From an uncultured Alphaproteobacteria bacterium (GTDB lineage Bacteria > Pseudomonadota > Alphaproteobacteria > CAAHEQ01 > UBA3637), in assembly GCA_944392125.1 (NCBI GenBank), contig CALXVP010000011.1, positions 1 through 46,512 on the forward strand: a stretch of DNA of 46,512 nucleotides. Direction: 5' to 3'. The translations under genes were made by a program, and so were the position numbers. A model generated the notes under the pieces. The model did not search any database. It worked only from the letters and a program-made list of their open reading frames with translations, and was not told the DNA's origin. Positions 32,259 through 41,856 of this stretch are shown here, piece after piece. Numbering within the stretch: position 1 is the first letter of the stretch; each line of letters begins with the position of its first letter.

Positions 32259-33239
32259 TTAAGCTTGGTTTTGATTTGATTGTGCCTGTAATTTCATATC
32301 GGCCAACCGATTGAATAAATCAATTTTATCCGGTTGCAAGCCGATTTGTGCTAATTCTTCAGGGGTAATTGCTTGCCCGGCCTCGCTCAACGTTCCGTTT
32401 AAGCCTTCTTGTTTTTTAAATGCCGCGAATCGCTCAATCAACGAAATTTCAATATCGGTAAATCCGTTGTTTTTCATATCCGTTTTAGAAAGCCGAAACT
32501 GCACTTCGGGACGATTAAAAAATTCTTCGGCTGTTTCTTCATCTTTGTTTGTGTTATCCGTATTCTCTGAACGATTACCCAGTAAAAAGCCAAGCAAACC
32601 CTCTTTCCCTAAATTAAAAAAGGAAAAGATGTTTTTTTGCGCCGAGCGATTTTTGTTTTGTGCCATGGCTTCTTCTTGTGGCTGAATCCGCTTTTTATAC
32701 TCAAATGCGATAATATCGTCGCTTTCTTGCTGGGTTGCCGCCAGCGGATGACGCAAATGAATGCCGTTTTGCGCCATACCGGCAGTTGCGCCCGTATATA
32801 AAGTGGGATTAAATCCGTTAACGGCCGGCATGGCGCGATAGTTATCCAATCCGGCGCCGAATACGGTCTGCGGGTCAACGGCTTGCCCCAGCGCATTGCG
32901 CACTTCAAAATGCAGGTGATTCCCCGTGCTGACACCCGTTGAACCGACATATCCGATTAGAGATCCGGCACTGACTTGTGCCCCTGCCGGCACATCGGCA
33001 AATCCGCTTAAATGGCCGTAACGGGTTTCCGTGCCGTCGGGGTGTTTGATATAGACAACATTCCCGTAGCCGCGTTGCGATTCGCGAACGGTAATAACCC
33101 CGTCGGCCGCTGCGTAGACGGGTGTTCCCGCCGGAGCGGCAATATCAATGCCTTTATGGAATGAACTGGCGCCTTTTGTTGGGGCATTACGGTGGCCGAA
33201 AAAGGATGAAATCCGTGAGAAAAAGGGTAATATAATCAT
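32259..33239 (-). CDS. M23-family metallopeptidase (LytM-like)
   Basis: A 326-aa protein. The zinc-binding motifs are complete: His28xxxAsp32 in FHKGIDIA, His76 in YGHLSG, and His108-Leu-His110 in NHLHFEV, giving a peptidoglycan endopeptidase domain over residues 10-130. The C-terminal 190 residues are polar and probably flexible. The N-terminus has a short hydrophobic stretch but no clear signal peptide. AAGGAGCG precedes the ATG. It is convergent with the peroxiredoxin gene, and the 246 bases between them (32,013-32,258) contain small hairpins but nothing recognised. Confidence 0.88.
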   Translation of the reverse strand: MIILPFFSRISSFFGHRNAPTKGASSFHKGIDIAAPAGTPVYAAADGVITVRESQRGYGNVVYIKHPDGTETRYGHLSGFADVPAGAQVSAGSLIGYVGSTGVSTGNHLHFEVRNALGQAVDPQTVFGAGLDNYRAMPAVNGFNPTLYTGATAGMAQNGIHLRHPLAATQQESDDIIAFEYKKRIQPQEEAMAQNKNRSAQKNIFSFFNLGKEGLLGFLLGNRSENTDNTNKDEETAEEFFNRPEVQFRLSKTDMKNNGFTDIEISLIERFAAFKKQEGLNGTLSEAGQAITPEELAQIGLQPDKIDLFNRLADMKLQAQSNQNQA

Positions 33240-33344
33240 AAACGCTCCTTTTTGTTGGCGCTAAAACAGCGACAAAATAATGATTGTATTCATTATAACA
33301 AAATTTTCGCCGAAAGTAAAGAAGATTGCGGAGCAATTTGCGTA

Positions 33345-34241
33345 TTACGATGTTGAAGAAGTGGGAGAGGGTGTCGGGATTATCATTTTTACCGGCGTTG
33401 TATTAAAATTTTTATGGGTATCCGTTTCGCCCTCGTTTTTTTCAAACACATCGCGCGGTGTAATCGGATCATCTAACAACTGCCATTTGATATTGTTGGG
33501 AAAATGTGTTTCAATCATAATTTCGGGCGGTGTTAAAAACCATTTATTGTTAATCTTACGATTTGGGGAAATGGTTAGTTCCTCCGTGTGTTTTCGGCGT
33601 TCTCGCACGGCTTTTTTGTAATCGTTAATTTCTTTCATATCCTGAAATATGGCAGAATCTTCACCCATAGCCCAGGTAACATCCAATAAATACCACTCTT
33701 TATCAATCCGCACGGCATTCCATGCGTGAGCCGAAGCCGGCGCGGTGGCGCGTGTTAATTTTTCTCCGGCGACTCCGTCAATGCGCACGGCCTTTAATCC
33801 GGCGCGGTTTGCCATCTTAACGAATAAATCGGCGAAATCTCCGCAAACGCCGATACGGGTTTTGAACGCATCGCCACTATTGAGCACACGGGGTTTTCTA
33901 TCGCGTGTTTTCCCGGCTAAATTATCAGCCTTAAATTGATCATAATTCAAATGATAAACCATCCAAGCAAATAAAACACGTGCTTTTAAGCGTTCGCTTT
34001 TTTGATACGGCCGAATCAAATAATCAACCAAGCGGGATACCTGATTAAATTCGGGTGCTGATTGCGCGTATGAATCAACGGCAACATATTGTTCTCGGGA
34101 AGAGGCTTGTGTTGAGGTTGTTTGTTTTTGATTGGGCAGTGTCAGCCCGAAAAAAACGGCTTTACCGCCGAGTTGCGCCGAAACCGCCATCGGCACAAAT
34201 AAATACAATGCTAAAATTCCTAATGCGACTCGTTTAAACAT
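33345..34241 (-). CDS. Exported transglutaminase-like protein
   Basis: A 298-aa protein with a signal peptide (cut near AVSA-QL). The catalytic triad of the transglutaminase-like fold is visible: Cys133 in GVCGDFA, His172 in AHAWN, Asp187 in LLDVTW. These domains act as cysteine peptidases or crosslinking enzymes, and this one would be periplasmic. The Pro/Thr/Ser-rich C-terminus looks unstructured. It lies 105 bases upstream of the M23 peptidase gene on the same strand, so both may act on the envelope. Confidence 0.85.
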   Translation of the reverse strand: MFKRVALGILALYLFVPMAVSAQLGGKAVFFGLTLPNQKQTTSTQASSREQYVAVDSYAQSAPEFNQVSRLVDYLIRPYQKSERLKARVLFAWMVYHLNYDQFKADNLAGKTRDRKPRVLNSGDAFKTRIGVCGDFADLFVKMANRAGLKAVRIDGVAGEKLTRATAPASAHAWNAVRIDKEWYLLDVTWAMGEDSAIFQDMKEINDYKKAVRERRKHTEELTISPNRKINNKWFLTPPEIMIETHFPNNIKWQLLDDPITPRDVFEKNEGETDTHKNFNTTPVKMIIPTPSPTSSTS

Positions 34242-34274
34242 ACATTTATTTTATCAAACAAATTATGTTTGTAA

Positions 34275-34307
34275 AGAAAAAAAACACCGTTATCAAAACG
34301 GTGTTTT
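34275..34307 (-). terminator. Terminator of the small NrdD-like gene
   Basis: AAAACACCGTT (34,281-34,291) pairs perfectly with AACGGTGTTTT (34,297-34,307), five-base loop, followed on the minus strand by a T run. It separates this gene from the transglutaminase gene. Confidence 0.92.
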
Positions 34308-34334
34308 GTATCAGAGTTTCGTGAAAAAAAGCAC

Positions 34335-34526
34335 TTAGGCGGCTTTTTCAACGCGTTGAACCGTGCAAGAGCAACGTTCTTCCAAGAACCATTTGCGTTC
34401 ATTAAATTCCGATTTTTTCCCTTTGTTGAATTGGCTATACGGGCGGAAATAACCCATAACGCGTGTCCAACATTCAACCGGTTGACGTTCTTTTTCATTC
34501 ATGGCTAAAATTTCTTGATCTGTCAT
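34335..34526 (-). CDS. Stand-alone NrdD C-terminal-like small protein
   Basis: A 63-aa protein with a very strong AAGGAGG six bases before the ATG and its own terminator. ERQPVECWTRVMGYFRP and FNKGKKSEFNER match the C-terminal end of anaerobic ribonucleotide reductase NrdD, where RVxGY contains the glycyl-radical Gly (Gly25 here) and FNxGKxxE follows. The rest of NrdD is absent. The tail RCSC could bind metal. Short proteins of this kind are known in databases under the NrdD name, but their role is unclear. A spare radical domain, as GrcA is for pyruvate formate-lyase, is a possibility. Confidence 0.75.
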   Translation of the reverse strand: MTDQEILAMNEKERQPVECWTRVMGYFRPYSQFNKGKKSEFNERKWFLEERCSCTVQRVEKAA

Positions 34527-34898
34527 TTTTTACCTCCTTACCGTTCGACAGGCCCCCTTACTTTCAGTATACCGCCTTTTTTGTCGGGCGACAACCTCCG
34601 TTTTGGAATGTATTTCTGATATTCACTGTATGCAGAAAAAAAGTTCCTGTCAAACACTTTTTTGAACTTTTTTACAGTAGATTGAATCATAATCAAAAAA
34701 TAAATTTTGCATAAAAACGAGCAAAATTTCAAAGCCGGCTGTTGCCTGATTTTGTTATAGGAAAAAGAGAAAAAAACTTTTATTTTTAATGAATTAAATT
34801 GTTTTTAAACGAGTCGCGGATTCGCTAAAAAAGAAATAAATAGAAAAAATTTTATTATTTTTCAATCGCTAAAAAATATTAAAAAGTATTTTTTTTTC

Positions 34899-34927
34899 TT
34901 GCATTCAAAAGTAAAGTGTTCTAATGT
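34899..34927 (+). promoter_or_regulatory. Promoter of the outer-membrane barrel gene
   Basis: TTGCAT (34,899-34,904) and TAATGT (34,922-34,927) with a 17-base spacer, preceded by a very AT-rich stretch. The rest of the 463-base gap (34,527-34,989) shows no gene. Confidence 0.6.
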
Positions 34928-34989
34928 ATCACATAGCAGGTTATTCTGCTGTGATTGGTATCAATCAAATAAAAAAGGAGATATACAAT

Positions 34990-35766
34990 ATGTTTAAACA
35001 AGCTTTATTGGTCGCCGGTGTTTTGTCTTTGGCAACAGCTGCTTCGGCTTTGGAATTGACAAACCCGTTCTATGTTCCGTCAAAGGGAACGATTTCTTCA
35101 ACAACAACATACGAATTTGCCACACAAACGGCAAAAGATGATTTGGCTCGTGAAAAAGAATATGATAACACGATTGCCGAAAAATTATCGTATGGGTTAA
35201 CGGACAACGTTTCATTGGATGCTACGGTTTCTAATGTATTCCAAAAAGACACAGCCTTCGGATTAACGGATCGTGATGATAAAAACATTGATTTTGAACT
35301 CGGTTCAACATGGAATGTTTTAACAGGTCCGGCCAAAGTTCAAGTGAGCGGTGCTTACGGTCAAGCCGAAAGCAACAGCCATGACAATCTGGGTGCATAC
35401 AAATATGTAAAAGGTGCTGTTAAAGCCGGTTACACAATGGGTATCTATACACCGTATTTGGCTGGTAATGTTGAATTGCCGGTTGCTCAAAACGATGATG
35501 GAGACAACCATGCGAAATACGAAGCAAAAGCAGGTTTGTATGCTTATTGCCCGCGTATTAAAACAGCGGTTGACACAGGGTTACGTTTGAACTATGACGA
35601 AACGTATGAAGCCCGTGTCTATGCGTATGATTTGGAAGTTTCATACTTCTTGACAGACAAGGTTGCCGTCAGTGCATTCGGATCAGTTGATTTTGCCGGA
35701 AAAGCAGAAGAAGATACGGATTTATACGGGAACAAACTCGGTTTAAGATTGCGTGCAGCATTCTAA
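34990..35766 (+). CDS. Outer-membrane beta-barrel protein
   Basis: A 258-aa protein with a signal peptide (cut near ASA-LE). The body is made of alternating amphipathic strands (for example YEFATQTAKDD, NVSLDATVSNVF, VKAGYTMGIYTPYLAG) and ends in LRLRAAF, with the terminal Phe of Bam-inserted barrels. A pore or structural role is likely. The start is set by AAAAGGAG; an in-frame ATG 66 bases upstream lies between promoter and RBS. The codon use suggests high expression. Confidence 0.85.
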   Translation: MFKQALLVAGVLSLATAASALELTNPFYVPSKGTISSTTTYEFATQTAKDDLAREKEYDNTIAEKLSYGLTDNVSLDATVSNVFQKDTAFGLTDRDDKNIDFELGSTWNVLTGPAKVQVSGAYGQAESNSHDNLGAYKYVKGAVKAGYTMGIYTPYLAGNVELPVAQNDDGDNHAKYEAKAGLYAYCPRIKTAVDTGLRLNYDETYEARVYAYDLEVSYFLTDKVAVSAFGSVDFAGKAEEDTDLYGNKLGLRLRAAF

Positions 35767-35787
35767 ACTTTGTTTTATGCACAAAGG

Positions 35788-35819
35788 AGCGCTCTGCCGA
35801 ACAGCAGGGCGCTTGTTTT
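35788..35819 (+). terminator. Terminator of the barrel gene
   Basis: AGCGCTCTGC (35,788-35,797) pairs with GCAGGGCGCT (35,804-35,813), one G-U pair, then a T-rich tail. Confidence 0.9.
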
Positions 35820-36098
35820 ATATAAAATATCGTATTTTGATTGGGATTGAATAAATCGTAATCGCAAGCCGAGATTTGATTGGATTTCTGTTGAGAGAGA
35901 AGATTTGTCATTAAGAAAAAACAAGAGACAATCGGATACCATTTTAGGTCTCTCTACAAAAAGGTCCGTTTAAATGATATAGTATAAAGATGATTATAAA
36001 GGTATTTTCAAAATAATCAAGAAAAATTTTAAATTAAAATATCTGATTGTAAAATAATAATTTTTTAAGATTGATTTTTATGGGACGATTTTGCGCTG

Positions 36099-36141
36099 TT
36101 CTCCCTCTACATAAACGGACGTTTTTGTAGAATGGGGAGAA
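36099..36141 (+). promoter_or_regulatory. Leader hairpin covering the ribosome binding site of the prepilin-like gene
   Basis: TTCTCCC (36,099-36,105) pairs with GGGAGAA (36,135-36,141), continuing with TCTACA (36,106-36,111) and TGTAGA (36,126-36,131), then AAACG with CGTTT around a 2-base loop. The right arm holds the GGGGAG ribosome binding site of the gene starting at 36,147. The rest of the 380-base gap upstream (35,820-36,098) is AT-rich without a gene. Confidence 0.6.
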
Positions 36142-36146
36142 GAAAA

Positions 36147-38006
36147 ATGAATATAAAACAAACGGTTATCAGAATTAAAAATACATTAAAATCAGCCAAA
36201 ACGGCGGAATTTTGCACGAATCGGAAAAATGAAGCAAGCAACAGTTTGCCGAAAAATGCCAAAAATCCGCAGAAAACAGCCAAAAATGCAGGGATTTCGG
36301 AAGAAGCCACAAACAAACGAGAAGTAAAGGCAACGCAACTGATTGAATCCGGGCGGAGTATGGTGGAAATGTTGGGCGTGTTGGCGGTGATTGGTGTGTT
36401 GTCGGTTGCGGGAATTGCGGGGTATCAATACGCTATGAATAAATACCGCGCGAATCAAATTGCAAACGAATTGAATTTGACAGGGAATCAAATTGCTTTT
36501 GCAATAACACGTCCACATAGCGAAGATTACGATTTAACACTGGGCTCACCGTATGATGAGGGGACGTTATCATCCGGCTTTGCCTTTACGTACGGATGCG
36601 GAACGGATACGACAATGGAAGGTTGTTTAGCAGATGACACAACTTATTATGAAACATTAAGCGGATTGCCGGAAGATTTATGTAAGGTGGTAGCGCAACT
36701 GACGCAGAATTTATCGTATTTAGTAGAACAACGCGTCAATGATACAGTGGATACGATGGGGACGTCTTGCAGTGGGGATAATAATGAAATTGTGATGTTG
36801 TTTGCGGTTGATGAAGATGCGGACATTGGTTTACCCGATGAAACAGAGGACTCTGGGGGTGACTTCGGAGATGGATCGGATGGCAATAATGATTCACAGG
36901 GTTCGGATACTTCGGATGACGATACATCAAGTAGTGGCCTATTTCCGGAAGATTGGCCTTTTATGCCGGCAACGTATGTTAATTTTGATTGTGAATCGGA
37001 TGATGGGTGTCGTGCTCCGTATTCAATATGCTACCACGGGTTATGTATAGAATGTTTGGAAGATGCAGATTGCGCAGAGTCTAGATGGGGAAATTATTGT
37101 AATAGAGGTACATGTAGTAGCTCGCCTGTTGAATGCGTCCTAAATTCTGATTGCGCAGAGAATGAATATTGTTATAATGGTAATTGTTATACTGCTCCCA
37201 ATGAGATTTGTAGCGATAATTCAGATTGCGTAGACGGACAATTTTGCCGTGACGGAAAATGTAAAAATGATTCTTGCCGAAGTGATGCTGATTGCCCAGA
37301 AGGCACTTATTGCGGAATTACGGGAAAGTGTACCGAGTATGAATGCTGGATTGATGCTGATTGTCAAATCTTTGGTAGAGGCGCGGTATGTTACAATTAT
37401 AAATGTTACGCAGCAGAATGCAAAAGTGATAACGATTGCCCGCTAACCGGTCAGCCGGACTACTATAAATACTGCTGGATTGATGGAGGATGTCGCAACT
37501 CTGAATGTTCTTCTAACACAGATTGCGTTGCACTGAACAAAGGTACGGTATGTAATAATAGTAGATGCTATGATGCATGCAAAAGCGATGCTGATTGTCC
37601 GATGAGTGGTCAGTCTAGCTCCTATAGATACTGTCATACGGATGGAAAGTGTTATTCTAATAAGAGATGTAAAAGCGATGTTGATTGTCCGCTTGATAGT
37701 TATCCCAACTCTAGTAAATACTGCATGGCTAACGGAACTTGTTCAGCGAATGAATGTTCTTCTAACGAGGATTGTGTTTCCCGCGGTAAAGGTATAGTAT
37801 GCTTAAGTAGCAAATGCTCCACCGGCTGTCAAAGTGATGCTGATTGCCCATTGCCCGGACAACCTGGTAGCTCACGTTATTGCCGAGCTGATGGAACATG
37901 TGATTCTTACGAATGCCGAGATGATATTGATTGTCAAATGCGGGGTACCGGTACAAAGTGTGTCTATGAAGATTATATGTACCATTGCCAAGAGATCACC
38001 CAATAA
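36147..38006 (+). CDS. Prepilin-like Cys-rich repeat surface protein
   Basis: A 619-aa protein. A very long, Lys/Asn-rich leader of 69 residues ends at Gly69, followed by RSMVE and LGVLAVIGVLSVAGIAGYQYA, a class III prepilin-type segment. An acidic Ser/Asp/Gly linker (about residues 235-265) leads to some 330 residues of tandem Cys-rich modules of 20-30 residues (CxSDADCP ... YC ... DGTC ... EC). The DNA of the later modules is also repetitive, so copy number may vary. GGGGAG is the ribosome binding site, 7 bases upstream; an ATG at 36,132 overlaps the site and was rejected. It shares the N-terminal segment with the 912-aa protein at 13,245. Likely surface-exposed. Confidence 0.85.
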   Translation: MNIKQTVIRIKNTLKSAKTAEFCTNRKNEASNSLPKNAKNPQKTAKNAGISEEATNKREVKATQLIESGRSMVEMLGVLAVIGVLSVAGIAGYQYAMNKYRANQIANELNLTGNQIAFAITRPHSEDYDLTLGSPYDEGTLSSGFAFTYGCGTDTTMEGCLADDTTYYETLSGLPEDLCKVVAQLTQNLSYLVEQRVNDTVDTMGTSCSGDNNEIVMLFAVDEDADIGLPDETEDSGGDFGDGSDGNNDSQGSDTSDDDTSSSGLFPEDWPFMPATYVNFDCESDDGCRAPYSICYHGLCIECLEDADCAESRWGNYCNRGTCSSSPVECVLNSDCAENEYCYNGNCYTAPNEICSDNSDCVDGQFCRDGKCKNDSCRSDADCPEGTYCGITGKCTEYECWIDADCQIFGRGAVCYNYKCYAAECKSDNDCPLTGQPDYYKYCWIDGGCRNSECSSNTDCVALNKGTVCNNSRCYDACKSDADCPMSGQSSSYRYCHTDGKCYSNKRCKSDVDCPLDSYPNSSKYCMANGTCSANECSSNEDCVSRGKGIVCLSSKCSTGCQSDADCPLPGQPGSSRYCRADGTCDSYECRDDIDCQMRGTGTKCVYEDYMYHCQEITQ

Positions 38007-38053
38007 ATATAAGGTCATTTGTGGTGTAAAAACGCTATTTCAGTTCTGCTCGT

Positions 38054-38090
38054 AATGCGCACGAATGATTTACTCCCGTTCGTGTGCATT
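38054..38090 (+). terminator. Hairpin after the prepilin-like gene
   Basis: AATGCGCACGAA (38,054-38,065) pairs with TTCGTGTGCATT (38,079-38,090), one G-U pair. No strong T run follows. The remaining gap to 38,261 is AT-rich and empty. Confidence 0.5.
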
Positions 38091-38261
38091 GACGTATGTT
38101 ATTATTCTTGCACACAGATAATAGAATTACGGCTTGTTTTGTAGTATTCGCACTGATTGTTTGAATATCTTATATTTATAAATTGTTTCGGTGGCGTTGT
38201 TGATTATTTAAGACGGCTAAACTATTTTTATTTATAAACCGAAAGATAAAATCGTCCATTA

Positions 38262-38292
38262 TAAAAACCCCGCAGATGGTTCAATCTGCGGG
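38262..38292 (-). terminator. Terminator of the rpsO-pnp transcript
   Basis: CCCGCAGAT (38,269-38,277) pairs with ATCTGCGGG (38,284-38,292). On the minus strand it is followed by GTTTTTA. Confidence 0.9.
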
Positions 38293-38330
38293 ATTTTTAC
38301 TCCTGTCGGCATCCTTATTGACATGAAAGA

Positions 38331-40529
38331 TTATTCCGAAATCTCTTCTTCATGCTCTTCATGTGAATGATGGTGCTTGTGCTTGCCTTTGGGCTTTTCA
38401 CCCTTTTCGTGCTCCTCAAAAACAATCGGTTCTCCCGTTTCTTGATTCACACGCTTCATGGATAGTTTCACTTTTCCGCGATTGTCTATCCCTAAACATA
38501 AGACTTTGACTTTGTCGCCCTCTTTCAGAACGTCCGTTACTTTCTCAACGCGATACGGCGCAATTTCCGATACGTGGACCAGTCCGTCCTGCGTGCCGAG
38601 GAAGTTTACAAAAGCGCCGAATTCCATAATTTTAACGACTGTCCCATCGTAAATCATGCCTTCTTCCGGTTCGCTGACAATGCCTAAAATCCAGTTCTTC
38701 GCTTTTTCGCCTGCTTCGCTTGATAAAGAGGCGACACGCACTGTTCCGTCTTCCTCAATATCAATCTTCGCGCCCGTTGTTTCCACAATTTCGCGAATCA
38801 CTTTTCCGCCCGTGCCGATCACATCCCGAATCTTATCTTTATCAATTTGGAATGTAATCATTCTCGGTGCATTCGGACTGATTTCCGGTCTCGGCGTCGC
38901 CAATGATTCAGCCATCTTGCCCAAAATGTGTAAACGTCCTTCATGTGCTTGCTTTAACGCAATCGCCATAATTTCTTTTGTGATAGACGTAATCTTAATA
39001 TCCATTTGCAGGGCTGTTACGCCGTCTTTCGTGCCGGCCACTTTAAAGTCCATATCGCCCAAGTGGTCTTCATCCCCTAAAATATCGGACAGAACGACAA
39101 ATTTATCCTTTTCTTTAATCAATCCCATCGCAATACCCGCAACCGGTTTTTTCATCGGCACACCGGCATCCATTAACGCCAATGTAGATCCGCATACGGT
39201 TGCCATGGAAGAGGAGCCGTTTGATTCCATAATTTCGGATACAACCCGAATGGTATACGGGAACTCTTCCTTTGACGGCAACATCGGATGAATGGCACGC
39301 CAGGCGAGTTTCCCGTGTCCGATTTCGCGCCGTCCCGGTGAGCCGATACGGCCGACTTCCCCGACCGAATACGGCGGGAAATTATAATGCAATAAGAACG
39401 ATTCTTTATATTCGCCGGCCAATGAATCAATTAATTGTTCATCTTCACCCGTACCGAGTGTTGCCGTTACCAGAGCTTGCGTTTCCCCGCGTGTGAATAA
39501 AGCCGAACCGTGTGTTTTCGGCAATACGCCGACTTCCGTTTCAATCACACGAATGGTTTTTGTATCCCGTCCGTCAATGCGCATACCCGTGTCCAACACC
39601 ATATCACGCATAATACGGGCTTCAATTTCATGGAATACTTGATCGCAAATTGCATCTTCGGCTTCGCGGTCGGCAAACAAAGCGTGTGCTTTTTCACGAA
39701 TGGCCTCTAATGTATCTTGACGCACCAATTTTTGATGAATGTGGAACGCTTCCTTGATTTCATTACCGAGGTTTTCCAAAATTTCGGAACGAACCGTTGC
39801 ATATTCTGCCGGCTCTTCTTTTACTTCCCAGGGCTCTTTGGCGCATTCTTCCGCCAAAGCCACAATCATTTCAATCACCGGTTTAATGCAATCATGTCCG
39901 AAAGAAACGGCGCCGAGCATGGTTTCTTCCGATAACTCTTGCGCTTCGGATTCCACCATTAAAACGCCTTCCGCCGTGCCGGCCACAACTAAATTGAGTT
40001 GGCTGTGTTTAATGGCATCTAAATCCGGATTTAAAACGTATTCACCGTTGATATAGCCGATACGAGCGCCGGCAATCGGGCCCAAGAACGGTAAGCCGGA
40101 AATCGTGAGCGCTGCCGAAGCGGCAATCATGGCAACAATATCCGGTTGTGTTTTTAAATCATGGCTTAATAACGTAACCGTTACTTGTGTTTCATTATTA
40201 AATCCTTTGACAAATAACGGACGAATCGGGCGGTCAATCAACCGCGAAATTAAAATCTCTTCTTCGGAGGGTTTGCCTTCCCGCTTAAAAAATCCGCCGG
40301 GAATGCGTCCTGCCGCATAACTTTTTTCAATATAGTTGACCGTCAACGGAATAAAATCTTCAAACGTATCGGGTGTTTGCTTGCTGGCGCAAACCGCCGC
40401 ATGCACAACCGTATCGCCGTATTTCACAATCACGGCGCCATCCGCTTGACGGGAAATTTTACCTGTTTCAATAGAGAGTGTTTTGCCTCCCCATTCTATC
40501 TCTTTTTTAAATGTTTTAAAAATACTCAT
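38331..40529 (-). CDS. pnp: Polyribonucleotide nucleotidyltransferase (PNPase)
   Basis: A 732-aa enzyme that degrades RNA phosphorolytically and forms the degradosome core. Two RNase PH domains are visible, the first with [20 protein letters not shown] features in the second half and [19 protein letters not shown] in the first. A KH domain follows ([17 protein letters not shown]) and then S1 ([18 protein letters not shown]). The C-terminus ends in an unusual His/Glu-rich tail ([16 protein letters not shown]). The start at 40,529 is supported by AAGGAAAG; an in-frame ATG 42 bases upstream is not. The gene order rpsO-pnp is conserved. Confidence 0.97.
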   Translation of the reverse strand: MSIFKTFKKEIEWGGKTLSIETGKISRQADGAVIVKYGDTVVHAAVCASKQTPDTFEDFIPLTVNYIEKSYAAGRIPGGFFKREGKPSEEEILISRLIDRPIRPLFVKGFNNETQVTVTLLSHDLKTQPDIVAMIAASAALTISGLPFLGPIAGARIGYINGEYVLNPDLDAIKHSQLNLVVAGTAEGVLMVESEAQELSEETMLGAVSFGHDCIKPVIEMIVALAEECAKEPWEVKEEPAEYATVRSEILENLGNEIKEAFHIHQKLVRQDTLEAIREKAHALFADREAEDAICDQVFHEIEARIMRDMVLDTGMRIDGRDTKTIRVIETEVGVLPKTHGSALFTRGETQALVTATLGTGEDEQLIDSLAGEYKESFLLHYNFPPYSVGEVGRIGSPGRREIGHGKLAWRAIHPMLPSKEEFPYTIRVVSEIMESNGSSSMATVCGSTLALMDAGVPMKKPVAGIAMGLIKEKDKFVVLSDILGDEDHLGDMDFKVAGTKDGVTALQMDIKITSITKEIMAIALKQAHEGRLHILGKMAESLATPRPEISPNAPRMITFQIDKDKIRDVIGTGGKVIREIVETTGAKIDIEEDGTVRVASLSSEAGEKAKNWILGIVSEPEEGMIYDGTVVKIMEFGAFVNFLGTQDGLVHVSEIAPYRVEKVTDVLKEGDKVKVLCLGIDNRGKVKLSMKRVNQETGEPIVFEEHEKGEKPKGKHKHHHSHEEHEEEISE

Positions 40530-40559
40530 ATTTTTTTCTTTCCTTACATACATACAATG

Positions 40560-40589
40560 AAAGGGGAACATCCCTTGACGCTCCCCTTT
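40560..40589 (-). other. Hairpin between rpsO and pnp
   Basis: AAAGGGGA (40,560-40,567) pairs with TCCCCTTT (40,82-89 of the same stretch, i.e. 40,582-40,589). It may be an attenuator or processing site, as found between these genes in other bacteria; the T run is weak. Confidence 0.5.
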
Positions 40590-40600
40590 TTCGCTTCAAC

Positions 40601-40870
40601 TTACTTGCGCAAGCCGAGTTTTTGGATGAGCTCGCTGTAGCGATTTTCATCTTCTTTCTTCACATAGTTTAACAAACGACGACGGTTTGAAACCATTTTC
40701 ATCAATCCGCGACGGGAGTGAAAATCTTTTGCGTGTGTTTTCATGTGTTCCGATAACGACGAAATTTTACGTGTTAATAACGCAATTTGAACTTCCGGTG
40801 AACCCGTATCGTTAGCCCCTGTTGCAAATTCTTTAATCGTTTGTTGTTTTTCTGCTTTTGAAAGCGACAT
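40601..40870 (-). CDS. rpsO: 30S ribosomal protein S15
   Basis: An 89-aa protein of standard length with the family core [41 protein letters not shown] and a final LGLRK. It binds 16S rRNA in the central domain of the small subunit. AAGAAAGGAAAA precedes the ATG. Confidence 0.98.
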   Translation of the reverse strand: MSLSKAEKQQTIKEFATGANDTGSPEVQIALLTRKISSLSEHMKTHAKDFHSRRGLMKMVSNRRRLLNYVKKEDENRYSELIQKLGLRK

Positions 40871-40896
40871 CGTTTTTTCCTTTCTTTAATTTTGTT

Positions 40897-41856
40897 TTAT
40901 TTATTTTTTATTCCTGTTACGGCAAAAACGCGAAACGGCTTTAAATAAGCGTTTTCATATTTTGCCAGAGCACATAACTGTTGATTCCATTGAAGCCCCA
41001 CAATCGTTCCGTTCGGAAGTCCGGTTGCCTCAATGCACGTATTTTGCCGTTCCGTTTCTTTCGATTGCCGAATGGCGCTTTGCGAAAAAGGAATGGCTTG
41101 CCCGTGCAACAGCGCTTCTTTTTGTTCGTCCCCTACGGCCAGCACCAAGATGTCGTCCAGTGCGGTTAAAGGTGAAATCAAATTCAAAGCCTTGCCAGTA
41201 TAGCAATCTTTTTCCAAATTTTCAAGCAAAATCGACATGTTAAGTGTAAAAGGTCCGCATTTTGTGCGCCGAAGCGCTGTAATATACCCGAAACACCCGA
41301 GTTTCTGCCCGAGTTCCCTGCCGATGGAGCGCACATACGTGCCTTTACCGCAGACAACTTTAAAACGCGTTTTTTCGGGCGTATGCGCCAAAATCCGCAA
41401 CGACTCGATTTGAACGGGACGAGGTTTCATTTCGGGCGTTTGTCCGCTACGTGCCAAATCATACGCGCGTTTGCCGTTGATTTTAAGGGCACTGTAGACG
41501 GGTGGGGTTTGCCAAATTGTGCCGATAAATTGTGGCAATATGGCTTCAATTTCGGCTTGTGTCGGGCGTTTGTCCGATTGCGATTCTATTTCTCCTTCTT
41601 GATCGTCCGTTGTGGTTTGCGCACCCCAACTCACTTCAAATTCATACTCTTTTTGCCCGTCCATCACAAACGGAATCGTTTTGGTGGCCGAACCGAGCGC
41701 AATCGGCAAAACACCTGTTGCCAGGGGATCCAGTGTGCCGGCATGACCGATTTTTTCGGGCTTTAACAGCCATTTTAATTTACCGACAACGTTCGTTGAG
41801 CCCATTTTATACGGCTTATCAATAATCAACCATCCGTCTATTTTGTTTTTAGGCAT
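40897..41856 (-). CDS. truB: tRNA pseudouridine-55 synthase
   Basis: A 319-aa enzyme that makes pseudouridine 55 in the T loop of tRNAs. The catalytic Asp43 lies in GHAGTLDPLATG, preceded by DGWLIIDKPYKMGS. Later it has KINGKRAYDLARSG and GTYVRSIGRELG. The start at 41,856 has AAGGAA upstream; the longer open frame above it is Lys/Arg-rich low-complexity sequence and is unlikely to be translated. It lies 26 bases upstream of rpsO on the same strand. Confidence 0.95.
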   Translation of the reverse strand: MPKNKIDGWLIIDKPYKMGSTNVVGKLKWLLKPEKIGHAGTLDPLATGVLPIALGSATKTIPFVMDGQKEYEFEVSWGAQTTTDDQEGEIESQSDKRPTQAEIEAILPQFIGTIWQTPPVYSALKINGKRAYDLARSGQTPEMKPRPVQIESLRILAHTPEKTRFKVVCGKGTYVRSIGRELGQKLGCFGYITALRRTKCGPFTLNMSILLENLEKDCYTGKALNLISPLTALDDILVLAVGDEQKEALLHGQAIPFSQSAIRQSKETERQNTCIEATGLPNGTIVGLQWNQQLCALAKYENAYLKPFRVFAVTGIKNK

